DNA from: Chrysogorgia sp. JL179-B06 | Lineage: Eukaryota; Cnidaria; Anthozoa; Scleralcyonacea; Chrysogorgiidae | Direction: 5' to 3' | NCBI GenBank assembly: GCA_035772405.1 | Contig: JAYKKM010000495.1 | Location: 62,001 to 126,000, forward strand | DNA: 64,000 bases | Part shown: positions 30,982 through 41,000 of the stretch, piece after piece | How the letters are laid out: each line of letters opens with the position of its first letter | Position numbering within the stretch: position 1 is the first letter of the stretch | Made by a program: the position numbers and the translations under genes | Notes under the pieces: generated by a model | The model's input: the letters and a program-made list of their open reading frames with translations, nothing else | The model's database searches: none | What the model was told of the DNA's origin: nothing

Positions 30982-31581
30982 ATGGAAACTCCGTTTAATG
31001 TGCTAATTGTTGGGATGACAGCTTGTGGTAAGACACATTATTTACTCAATACACTAGAATCTGAGTATCATGGTAAGTTTGACTACATTGTGTTGATTTG
31101 TCCTACTTTCGAGTGGAATAAAGCGTATCAAGATTGGAAATATGTGCGTGACCCTGACGTGTTAGCGATAGACTGTGCACAGGATAATGTTGACGCTGTT
31201 CTCAAGTGTGTAACAAACACTTTTAAAGGCACTAACACTCTGATTGTGTTGGACGACTGTGCAAGTGGGCAGGATGTTAAGAATAGGACTAGTCAATTGG
31301 TCAACTTAGCTTTTAGCGCACGACACTTTGGGTTGAGCGTTATTGTCATCACACAACAACTGACGTCGATCGCAAAACCGTATAGAGAAAACATTAGTAA
31401 GCTCATTTGCTTCTACTGCCCGAGTAAGAGTGATATGAAGGTTGTTATTGACGACTACCTTGGAGACGTTAGCAAAGAAGAAGCATCGACAATTGTGACC
31501 GCATTAAAAAATCATAAGTACGCTAGACTTGAAATCTCACTGCGCTATCCATACAGTTACGAAGTTGTTATTCCGCAATAA
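30982..31581 (+). CDS. DNA-packaging ATPase, A32/FtsK-HerA-like
   Basis: This enzyme drives genome entry into the capsid in Polintons and related viruses. The 199-residue product has Walker A GMTACGKTHY near residue 11, Walker B TLIVLDDCA near residue 90, and a downstream VIVITQQL sensor-like strand. The start follows AATGTAATTTA. It is intact and directly follows the capsid gene, the usual neighbourhood. Confidence 0.88.
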   Translation: METPFNVLIVGMTACGKTHYLLNTLESEYHGKFDYIVLICPTFEWNKAYQDWKYVRDPDVLAIDCAQDNVDAVLKCVTNTFKGTNTLIVLDDCASGQDVKNRTSQLVNLAFSARHFGLSVIVITQQLTSIAKPYRENISKLICFYCPSKSDMKVVIDDYLGDVSKEEASTIVTALKNHKYARLEISLRYPYSYEVVIPQ

Positions 31582-31584
31582 AAT

Positions 31585-32097
31585 ATGGGTATAAGTAATA
31601 GCGTGATGGTGAAACGCAAAAGTGAAGAAAACCCCACGATTGAGGAATTAGTTGAGGATACTCAAACCGCTGGTACTTCGACTGTGGACATTGACGTTAA
31701 GAGAGCTGAACTAATAAGACTGTCTAGCGATGGTGTGGTAAGCCAATCTGAAGCGTACATTAAAAAAGCATCTGCAAAGGTTATCGACAAAATATGGCAC
31801 CAATATGAGTTGAAGAGAATGGAAATTGCGAACGCCTTTCTCACTGACTTGTTAATCAGCAAATTCGCTAACTTACTAGATGGGTTGAACGCCATTGAGA
31901 ACCCTGACGAACTAAATGACGAGTTGCAAAAAGACCCGTTATTAAAGAAAGACGTTGAAAGCATTGTCGCGGTTGTGACACCGTACGTGCCTTTCTTGGG
32001 CTTGTTGTCGGGAGGAATCACAACGTCGAAATATGTATACGATCACCATTTTAGAAGCGAGGCGACAAACACTGAAAGTAGTGAACAAACGGACTAA
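31585..32097 (+). CDS. Conserved Polinton protein with N-myristoylation-like start, 170 aa
   Basis: It starts MGISNSVM, with Gly2 and Ser6 suiting N-myristoylation, only 3 bp after the ATPase stop. The body is charged and helical, with KIWHQYELKRMEI and LISKFANLLDGLNAI, then a hydrophobic stretch (VVTPYVPFLGLLSGGI). The last 92 codons lie inside the right terminal repeat and are therefore duplicated at the left end. Proteins of this type accompany the ATPase in other Polintons, from memory; function unknown. Confidence 0.65.
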   Translation: MGISNSVMVKRKSEENPTIEELVEDTQTAGTSTVDIDVKRAELIRLSSDGVVSQSEAYIKKASAKVIDKIWHQYELKRMEIANAFLTDLLISKFANLLDGLNAIENPDELNDELQKDPLLKKDVESIVAVVTPYVPFLGLLSGGITTSKYVYDHHFRSEATNTESSEQTD

Positions 32098-33011
32098 TCT
32101 ATTATTAACAGGTGGTAATAATCTAATTTGTATAACGGGTGGCAATTTTATCACGCGTGAGACACTTTTACGATACATAAATTTGTAAAAGCGTTGAAAC
32201 GACTATTTTCTTAAATGTGATTTGACAAATTTGTGAAAGTGCTGAAACGATTAATTTCCTAAATGTGATTTGACAAATTTGCGAAAATGTTGAAACGACT
32301 ATTTTCCTAAACGTGATTTGACATAAATTTGTGAAAGTGCTGAAATGACTATTTTCCTAAATGTGACTGAAATGACACCAAATCTAGCAAAATCGTGATT
32401 TGGTATAAATTTGTGAACAAATGGACTAATTTGCATGCTAGCAGGTGGCAATAATCTAATTTGTATAACGGGTGGCAATTTTATCACGCGTGAGACACTT
32501 TTACGATACATAAATTTGTAAAAGCGTTGAAATGACTATTTTCTTGAACGTGATTTGACAAATTTGTGAAAATGTTGAAACGGCTATTTTCTTAAATATG
32601 ATTTGACAAATTTGTGAAAATGTTGAAACGACACTTTCTATTTTTTTTAAATGTGACATAAATTTGTGAAAATGTTGAAACGACACTTTCTATTTTTAAA
32701 AATGTGACTGAAATGACACCAAATTAAGCAAAATCGTGATTTGGTATAAATTTGGTATTGTTTCGTGAGTCTCGCGCGTGTTTGACATCAATTGAGTGGA
32801 AAACGCGAGGGGTGTTTAGCTCAATTAACGACCACCATAGTAGTATAGAGAGTGGGGGTGCGAGCTTATTTGATGTCAGCCATAAATATGAATGTACCGA
32901 AACAACACCAAATTTTGTCGAATCGCGATTTGGCACAAATTTGGTGATGTTTTGGTATTTATATTTATGGCTGACATCGGTTGAGCTCGCACCCCCACTC
33001 TCTATACTACT
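31822..33011. repeat. Polinton right terminal inverted repeat, 1,190 bp
   Basis: Reverse complement of 14878-16067 with six substitutions. It starts inside the 31585 gene and ends at the CTGATG duplication (33012-33017). Confidence 0.93.
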
Positions 33012-33017
33012 CTGATG
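33012..33017. repeat. Polinton target-site duplication, right copy
   Basis: CTGATG, identical to 14872-14877. Confidence 0.9.
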
Positions 33018-33285
33018 GAAAATCTTTAAAGTTGTAATATGTAAACATTAATTAAACCCTTTTGTAGTGGCTGCAGCTAGACATACACACTTAAAGGCTA
33101 AAGCCATCTTTAAGCTTAAGCAAAGCTCATGAATTTCTTTTGTGTTATTGCAGGTGAAATAGTTGGCACTGTCACAAGCATTGCAGACACATGGTTCTCA
33201 TGGACAATACCAGCATTCCCTGTTATGTCCACAGAGTTCAAGAAAATAGATGTTATGTTAGACTCAGGAAATACATCTGCTCTAA

Positions 33286-34370
33286 TTAGACGAGCGACAA
33301 ATATACTGCCAGGAAAATTTTAATGTATGGTCCTCGATATAGAAACATCCATTTGTGCCCAAAATGTGCAAACATTGTTGAGAGCCACTGTACATAATGG
33401 TCTTCAATACCAAGCCTTTGGGAACTGTCTGCAGCGAAAAACCTTACATTGTAATCTATTAAACCAAAGGGCATTTGATTTAAAGGCATTCTTGTCACAT
33501 TTGTGTCATCTTGTCGTCTCTCAAAGCACTTTGACATACTATAAAGCAAGTTTTTCTTGCCCTCTTGCTGCAGTGTTCTCATGACATTTAAACTTTTTCA
33601 AGAAAGTCCCTCTGCACAAAGTTGTACAAATCCATGCCTCCAAGTTCCACAATGACAAGCTTGTATAGATAATTCAACAATTGTTCCTTTAATCTTTGAG
33701 ACATGCTACACTTGAAGCTTGTGATGAAATTTTGTACAATATCACCAAGAGTCCCTGTGTTATTTTTGGTCGAGTCCTTACATGGTGATTCTCTGAAAAC
33801 GGGTGAAAGATTGTCACTGCAATAGTTGAACACAGAAGCTGGACTTGATGGTACAGGTATAGTCGAGTTAGCATAATATAGTACATATTCAATTTCAAAA
33901 TCTTTTTAGGCATCACTCAATGTTCTATATTCTTTGGCCAAACTTTTAAGATCTCGGGTTCTACATGAAATTCCTAAAGAAGAGATACAAATTGTGTTTT
34001 AACTTTTAAACTTATACTAATTTTTAAAGAGTAATAAAGCTAATTGAAATAGATTGCATTGGTTTATTTTACAGTTACCTGTTCGTTGGGATTTACATGA
34101 ATTGTTTATTGCTTGGGCACATCCATCCCAGAGTTTAGTATCTTTAGTATTTGGCCATTTGTCGTTCCATGCATCCTTCCAATACAGGCAAATATATTGT
34201 ACCAGCATACTGGTTTCTTGTTTGGTCCATGGTACTGGTCTTTCTTTTTTACAGTGCACCGAACTTTTTGTGGTTTCTTTGAAAAGGCTTTTCCCCTTCA
34301 TATGAAGCCAATTTAGGCTTTGGTTTCCCGGGACTGCCAGTTGACAGCTCGAAACGCCTCTTGGAGCCAT
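33286..34370 (-). pseudogene. Myb/SANT-like gene of the XPG/SANT element, copy B
   Basis: Exon 1 (34079-34370) starts MAPRGVSS and encodes the SANT-like WTKQETSMLVQYICLYWKDA, ending CKSQR before a GT donor at 34078. Exon 2 (about 33590-33973, acceptor TTCTTTAG) begins GISCRTRD, has a stop within the exon, and resembles copy A. A further frame (33286-33582) encodes MPLNQMPFGLIDYNVRFFA and YVQWLSTMFAHFGHKW, probably a downstream exon. DNA binding at transposon ends is inferred from the SANT domain. In-frame stops show decay. Confidence 0.5.
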
Positions 34371-34718
34371 GTTGTTTGTGTCACTTCACTGTTAAAATAG
34401 GCATTTTAAAATGACAAATAGCAGACAAACTGCTTAGGTGCGATAGGGTGCGATGGGTATATTAGATAGTGCATGCTTTATAGAGCAAGAATGTAGAAGA
34501 AAAACTACAAATTTTTATTCGTGTTAGGATATTTAAGCGAATATTCGGACGCTACTAAATTTCTACATCGAGGCATGTCAAATGTAGGTCAAATTCGATC
34601 GAGTATATTTTTCAACACAGATATGGTTTTGCGAATAATTGTAGCATAGATTAAGCGAGCGAATTTTTCGCAGTCTGGGTCTAGTTTGCTTCTTTACCCA
34701 CAATGCAATACAGCCCAA
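34371..34718. other. No gene seen
   Basis: Spacer upstream of the SANT gene. GTGCGATAGGGTGCGATGGG at 34438 is a short tandem repeat. No coding evidence. Confidence 0.4.
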
Positions 34719-34797
34719 TTATATTATATATATTATATTATATTATATTATATATATTATATTATATATATTATATTATATATATATATTATATATA

Positions 34798-34840
<43 letters not shown>

Positions 34841-34863
34841 TATATATATATATATATATATAT
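34719..34863. repeat. (TA)n / TATAT microsatellite
   Basis: About 145 bp of nearly pure TA with scattered TATTA units. It abuts the minus-strand LINE tail, so it may be that element's 3' microsatellite. Frames reading IYIYIY across it are meaningless. Confidence 0.9.
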
Positions 34864-34879
34864 ACAACAATAAACAACA

Positions 34880-35045
34880 TCCGTTTTACGACTGCTTACG
34901 CAGGGGTTGGCCGGTGGCTTCCCCACAACAGTCTCCACTTCACACGATCCCTCGCAACCTCCCTCCTCATGTCCCTCTCCACCACTTGACTCCATGTCTT
35001 CATTGGTCTTCCCCTGCCTCTCATGCCCTCCACCTCGTATCTAAA
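34880..35045 (-). pseudogene. 3' fragment of a LINE (RTE-like)
   Basis: The minus strand encodes GRGRPMKTWSQVVERDM and RVKWRLLW, the typical tail of RTE/CR1-type ORF2 proteins (GRP..TW...V..D...W). It is heavily 5'-truncated and runs directly into the TA microsatellite on its 3' side. Confidence 0.5.
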
Positions 35046-35076
35046 TAATGTTATGTATGTAACATATTTTTAGAAA

Positions 35077-36901
35077 ATGGCAAGAAAAAATTCGAAAATC
35101 TGTTTTGACGATGTTTTTGAGAGCATTGTGAATGGAAATGAGTCGGAAATAGAGAACCTAAGCTCTGATGAAGATGATACTGATTATGTTGTATCTGATG
35201 ATGATAATGATGATGGTGGAGAGAATGGTGATAGTGGAGAGAATGATGATGATGATGATCACAACAGTGTGGAAAATGGTGACAGTGGAGATTCAACAGT
35301 GCCACAATCCCAACCAAAAGAAAAGAAAACCTTTCGATGGAGAAAGAAAGATATCGTAACATCTGATGACAGTTACGATCAAGAAGAAGACGACATTGAA
35401 GAGACCAAGTCACCGCTTGAATATTTCAAACAGTTTTGGACTGATGAAATACTAAACTTGGTTGTAGAACAAACTAACCTCTACAGCACCCAGAAAACAG
35501 GCACATCAATCAATACCAACAAGCAAGAGACCGAACAACTTATCGGAATGCATTTGAAGATGGGTATTATACAACTTCCATCTTATAAGTTGTACTGGTC
35601 ACAGAAGATGAGATACCAAGCTGTTGCAGACCAAATGCCATTGAAAAGATACGAAAAGCTTCGTTCAAATCTCCATTTTGTCGACAATAGTGTGATGAAA
35701 GAAATCGCCTCAAAGCTGGCAAAGATCCAGCCTGTTATTGACATTTTCCGGGAACAATGTATAAAGATTCAACCAGAGGAGAGACATTCCGTGGACGAAC
35801 AAATTATACCTGCGAAAACCAAGTACAGCGGGATTCGCCAGTACAACCCCAAAAAACCAGTGAAGTGGGGGTTCAAGAATTTGGTGCGAGCTGGTGCTTC
35901 TGGCTTCATGTATGACTTTTATATTTATGCCGGTAAGGACGAAGCCATGGAGAATTCAGACTTCAATCACTTACAGAAGTCTGCACAAGTAGTTGCCCGC
36001 CTTTGCCTGCATTTGCCACCCCACAGTGGGCATCAATTATTTTTTGACAATTGGTTCACCACATTGGATTTGCTAATTTATCTGAAGAATATGGGTATAT
36101 TAGCATGTGGTACAGTTCGCGCCAACCGCCTGCAAAAATGTCCGTTACAACCAAACAAAGAAATGAACAAAGCGGGATGTGGCACCATGGACTTCAAGTC
36201 AGAGGCAGAGTCTGGAATAATTGTGGTCAAATGGTTGGATAACAATGCTGTTCATGTCGCCTCCAATTATGTTGGCGTGGAGCCACTGGGCACTGTTGAA
36301 AGGTGGTCCCCACAAGATAAGAAGAGAAAGAACATCCCGTGTCCACAGCAGATCTTGCAGTACAACAAAGGGATGGGAGGAGTTGATTTGGCTGATATGC
36401 TTATATATCTCGTTGTACCGAATCACTATCAAAACCAGAAGGTGGTACATCAAGATCTTTTGGCATCTGGTCGACATGGCAAAAGTCAATGCCTGGCTCC
36501 TCTACCGCAGGCATTGTGATCAGTTGGGAATTTCCAAGAAGCAAAGATTGTCCTTGCTGAACTTTGTTTTGGAAATTTCTGAGGGCTTGACGAGCGCCAA
36601 CAAAGTTGCCTCAATAGAAAGAACTGGTGGCAATCCAGGCAGACCAAGCAAGCGGAAATCTTGTGAAGCAGCAGGTCCATCACCAGTGGCGAAAGTTGGT
36701 CGCAAACCCACCACACCATTACCATCAAATGATGCACGGTATGACCAACTTGGACATTGGCCAAAACCCACCAAAGGAAGCCGCAGTCGGTGCCGCTATT
36801 GCAAAGATGGGTTCTCCGAAATATTTTGCAGCAAATGTAAAATTTGTCTCTGCTTGAGAGAGGGAAAAAACTGTTTTTTGGACTACCATACTTGTAAATA
36901 A
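35077..36901 (+). pseudogene. piggyBac-type transposase, one frameshift
   Basis: piggyBac transposases cut and paste at TTAA. The N-terminus is acidic (long DDDN-rich tract). The core (DDE_Tnp_1_7) begins at PLEYFKQFWTDEIL, and the three catalytic aspartates appear in VDEQIIPAK, FFDNWFTT and GVDLADML. A 1-nt shift near 36405 moves the frame; the second frame continues KTRRWYIKIFWHLVDMA to a C-terminal cysteine-rich zinc domain (CRYCKDGF, CSKCKICLC). TTAA at 37231-37234, preceded by CTACTTAAAGG, may be the right terminus. I could not find a matching left terminus. Confidence 0.88.
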
Positions 36902-37326
36902 TATCTATTATACTTTTTATATATACTATACCTAATACTGTAATGTAGTACTCTATAATGCAAGGAAAATACATAACCATCTGGAGAAAGAATTGATTGT
37001 GGTAAAACCAGCAAAAATCCTGCTGATTGTCAAGAAAATATATTGTCTAGTTTTTGTATTTTTTTTACCTTATCGCAGCAATGTAGCATATCTGCTACAA
37101 ATTATTTCCCCCGTAAAATTTGAGAATTAAAAAAAAACATTTTTTTAATTGGATTTCTAGGTTCATATGTAGGTTGATTTTGCAAGAAAATTTTTTTTTT
37201 ATTTGAAATTAAATATTTGCTACTTAAAGGTTAAAATGATAAAAACAAGAACAAATTAAAATATATAACTTACCCCATCTCGAAAGGCGAATTTGATTCC
37301 TTCGTCGAGATAATAAAAAACCGCTC
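36902..37326. other. piggyBac 3' flank, no gene
   Basis: AT-rich. It holds the candidate piggyBac right end (to 37230) and, further on, the minus-strand leader of the SANT gene with a GTAAGT donor near 37275. Confidence 0.45.
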
Positions 37327-37363
37327 CCATAGTGCCTTGCGATCGTATTGCGCACACCGCCTG
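37327..37363. repeat. Right terminal inverted repeat of the XPG/SANT element
   Basis: It ends GCGCACACCGCCTG and matches 11694-11724 perfectly in inverted orientation. Confidence 0.75.
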
Positions 37364-37518
37364 ATCAGGATGCAAAGGAAAACCAGGGAGTTTTGCAAGA
37401 GTCTTTCTAAACTAGTTAACAGTATAGTTTGAAGCACAATGACGTGTTATTTTAGCAAAACGAATAATACAATAGCGCTTGCACGGTTTTTGTTTCATTG
37501 AAATAAAATTTGCACAAG
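37364..37518. other. Short spacer between the XPG/SANT element and BEL element 1
   Basis: 155 bp of unique-looking DNA ending in the ACAAG target duplication (37514-37518). No gene. Confidence 0.5.
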
Positions 37519-37958
37519 TGTTATAAATAAGATTTTAATATAGTATTCCAAAGATGTTTAGTTAAGTATTACTTAAATTAATTTCTGGATATTTTATTGA
37601 GAGCTCAGTGAAACCCAATAGGGTAGGATTGATCAGTTGGTATGTATAGTTTTGTACTGAACAGACGAGTGTAAGAAGTCACGCGATATTCGTAGTTTGT
37701 TTGTCCTGAAGCCGTACAGGGATCCACCCTTCAGGTACTGATATTTGTTACGTAATATGAATTATAGACCAGTAGTTTCGTTAAATTTAGTTAATCGAAC
37801 GTTTTGTTCACTATAAAACATTGTTGCACAGAAAATATGTTAGGAATGTCGACCAATTTGTATTTTAGACGTAATTTTGTTTTTATAGAATCTTTTACAT
37901 TAAACTATTAAAAGGAAATCCCTGTTGTCGGTGTTTGTTTCTTCGTGTATATTCAACA
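37519..37958 (+). repeat. 5' LTR of BEL element 1, 440 bp
   Basis: Matches 53435-53882 with a dozen or so substitutions and small indels, including a missing GATTTAT-type insertion near 37810. The divergence marks it as older than the Polinton insertion. Confidence 0.92.
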
Positions 37959-38040
37959 ACTTCTGAAGGTTATAGTGAAGTGCCGATCGAGCAGGCAATA
38001 CGATTGTTGATACAACGCTAGTGAAGAAACGTGTGACGAA

Positions 38041-41000
38041 ATGGCAGACAAAGGTTCGACCGCTTCAGAGGAAGATGCGGAACTACAGTCTTCTATTAGA
38101 AATAAAAGAAAGCAGCTACGCGCGAAGATAACCCGTTCCATAAAACGAATCCGAGAGTCGATTCAAAAGAAGGACCACACTCGAAGACGATTCGAAAAGG
38201 AGATAGAGCAATTGCGAAAGGATTACGATCAAATATGCGACCTTCACGGCCAATTATGACTTCACCGAAGTAAGTCAACAGTCTACGATGGATCAGTGGG
38301 AAAACGATCTCACTAACGATATTTACTCGACCGAAGAACAAGTTGAAGCGTATTTAAGTACCCTATCCTTAAATTCAACCCAGTCAGATGTCCCATTTCA
38401 AGGTCAAGACAGTAACACAGTCGCTCCCGGCGGGCAGTCTTCGACTCCTTCGACTAGCGTTCTAAACGAAATTCTTCCAGACCCGCCAACGCCAGCCACT
38501 TCGCTTCCTTCCTTTCGATGCCTGGATAGATAATCTCGTCGAATTCAAAGAGATCCTTTTGCCGCAATCGGTAGGTGAGACTATTTCAGTGGTCGATGCT
38601 CTATACAAATTGGAGGCCAGCAAGGACATCCCCACCATTAAGCTCACCAAATTCGACGGAAACCCGCTGTCCTACGCAGAATTCATCGATCGTTTTAAAA
38701 TACATATCCACCATCTGACTGATGATATGAGAGTAATACAGTTGAAAATGCATGTAACTGGAGACGCAGATCGAGCGATCTCGGGTCTTGGATCTAAAGG
38801 CGTTATGTATGCTACGGCGTTGAAGATGTTAAAGGAGCAATTCGGACAACCCAGTACGATTGCGCGCTCCTTGGTTAATCAACTCACAAAGGGAGATAGA
38901 ATGCAGAAGAACGACCGACAGGCTCTTCGTTAGTTTTCGATAGATATCGTCAACTGCGTTGCGACAATGCATCAAGTCAAGTACTTCTCAGATGTCAATG
39001 CCAACGACAACTTGCGAAAGATAATAATGCGATTACCAGATTATCTCGTGCACAAATGGAAAGGCGTAGTGATGGAGATAAAGGAAAAGGGAAATGTGCC
39101 AACAATTGAGCATATAAGCAATTTCCTGAGAAAACAAGTTCCTGAGAAAACAAGTTCCTGAGAAAACAAGTTAAAGCGGCATTCGACCCAGACTTTGGGG
39201 ATGTATTTCTCAAAGGAAGCAGGAACGACCAACGAAATGGAGACAACAAACGAGGAATCCACTCCATGGAGAATGACCGCCCGAAGCCCATGAAATGCTA
39301 TGTGTGCAGTGATCCGCACAAGGTCATGGAATGTCCTACGCTTGCAGATTCTACCGTAGACGAACGTCTCAGGATTGCCAAAGATTCTCGACTGTGTTTC
39401 TCGTGTTTACACAAGGGCCACATGACCAGAGATTGCAGATCAAAGAAAAAATGTGAGAAAGATGGATGTGGCCGTTTTCATCACCCACTGCTTCATACTG
39501 ACGTTTCGTCAATTGGTGGAATGGCCTCAGTACTGGACAAGAGAAGTATCATGCCCGTAATCAGAGTACACTTCAGAGCAGAGAATGGTCGGTCCCGCGA
39601 AGGCAATGTTCTTATCGACAGTGGAGCTGGTACGACAGTGATACGGAAGGAGTTCACCGTAGCCCTTGGATTGCAAGGCAAGCGAGAAAGAATCGACTTG
39701 GCAGTGGTCGGCAGAGAAAGAATCATGCAACCAGAAAGTAGAAGAGTGTCCCTCTACATATCAGCTTTAGAAGGGTCCGAAGAGTACAAGATCGAGGCAC
39801 ATGAAATCGAGAAAACGATCCTAAGTGTCCCACCTCTAGATCGCCCATGGTTGAGTTCCTTCTCCCATCTCCGAGATGTTAAATTCGCACACAAGGCTGG
39901 TCCAGTTGACCTGATTCTGGGGGTACAATACAGTCATCTTCATGCGGAGGTCATTCATCTTTGTGCTTCAAGGCCTGCCATTTGAACCTGTTGGGAAAAG
40001 AACGAAGCTAGGATGGTTCGCGATTGGTTCGGACAACTTAGAGAAGACGTCGAACATCTGCGCTATCAGCCTTCTTCAGCCTGTTAATTTGGAGAGGTTT
40101 TACGAACTGGAAACTCTCGGGTACAGGCGCCCGATTGCAGTTGCCCAAAGCTAGCGATGTCACCGGATGACAAAATAGCTCTCGAGTTAATGGAGAAATC
40201 TTGCAAGAAGCAAAGTGATCGATACGTCATTGGCCTTCCCTGGAAGACGGATAGAAGCCATCTACCAAACAACTATTCTCTGGCCGAGAAGAGACTAATG
40301 TCTTTGGAGAAGAGCCTTCGAAAGAACGAGGTCAAGGCACAAATGTACGACGAAGCCATAATGGAATACGAAAGGAATGGTTGGGCCCGTCATCTAGACA
40401 GTATTATCTACCCCATCACGGAATATATAGGCCAGAAAAGAAGAGCACACCCTTGAGAGTTGTGTTTGATCCTGCCTGCCAGTATCAAGGAGTGTCATTG
40501 AATTCGTTTCTCCAGAAGGGTCCTTGCCTAATTGGTAACCTGCTTGGAGTTCTACGATTTCGAGAAGAGCCCATTGCGATCGTCGGAGACATATCCAAGA
40601 TGTACCTTCAGATCTGCCTTCCGGAGGAAGACACCCTGGTCCATCGATACCTCTAGAGAAATCTAGATGAAAGCAGGAAACCCGTCGTTTACGCACTCCT
40701 AAGAGTCACCTTTGGCGACAAACCGTCACCTGATATGGCAAGGGATAACAAGGAAAACAACCCATGGGCAGCAGCCATACTTGAACGCGATCGATATATG
40801 GATGATTTGATTCATTCATCTCTTACACCGGAAGAAGCGGTTCGAAGTATCCAAGAAGTGGACAGTGTATTGGCGACTGGTAGTTTCAAGATCAAAGAGT
40901 GGTTCACTTCCTCTGCTGCAATCCGAAACCAGCTTGTCAATGTCCCGAGTTCCAGACAGGAGTTGAAGCTCAACAAAGATGGTCGCAACGAAAGTGAGAA

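Larger units (their letters stand above)
14878..33011. mobile_element. Polinton/Maverick, 18,134 bp
   Basis: It starts AGTAGTATAGAGAG and ends with its reverse complement, is flanked by CTGATG on both sides, and has 1,190-bp terminal inverted repeats that differ at six positions with no indels. Inside are the hallmark genes: protein-primed B-family DNA polymerase, retroviral-type integrase with chromodomain, packaging ATPase, and major and predicted minor capsid proteins. It sits inside the XPG/SANT element. Genes run in four blocks: minus 16.1-21.5 kb, plus 21.6-22.9, minus 23.0-26.5, plus 26.5-32.1. Several genes carry lesions, so the copy is probably not autonomous now. Confidence 0.95.
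11694..37363. mobile_element. Large composite DNA transposon with XPG nuclease and SANT genes (Academ-like?)
   Basis: The outer ends are inverted repeats: the first 31 bases from 11694 (starting CAGGCGGTGTGCGCA) match exactly the reverse complement ending at 37363, and the next bases still share ATGGG. An XPG/EXO1-like gene points inward from the left end and a SANT-domain gene points inward from the right end. A MITE, a Polinton and a piggyBac transposase sit between them. Academ DNA transposons are known to include lineages that encode an XPG nuclease beside the transposase, hence the suggestion. No clear target duplication is seen (flanks ATTC and ATCA), and a whole transposase is not identified, so two separate copies could also explain the ends. 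Confidence 0.5.

Noticed and set aside
31662..32021. Minus-strand 119-codon frame
   Set aside because: Antisense shadow of the conserved gene at 31585-32097.
34686..35048. 120-codon frame on the plus strand
   Set aside because: It reads through a TA microsatellite (IYIYI) and antisense of a LINE tail; no protein-like composition.
35168..35359. Met/Asp-rich frame inside the piggyBac gene
   Set aside because: Out-of-frame shadow of the acidic N-terminal tract of the transposase.
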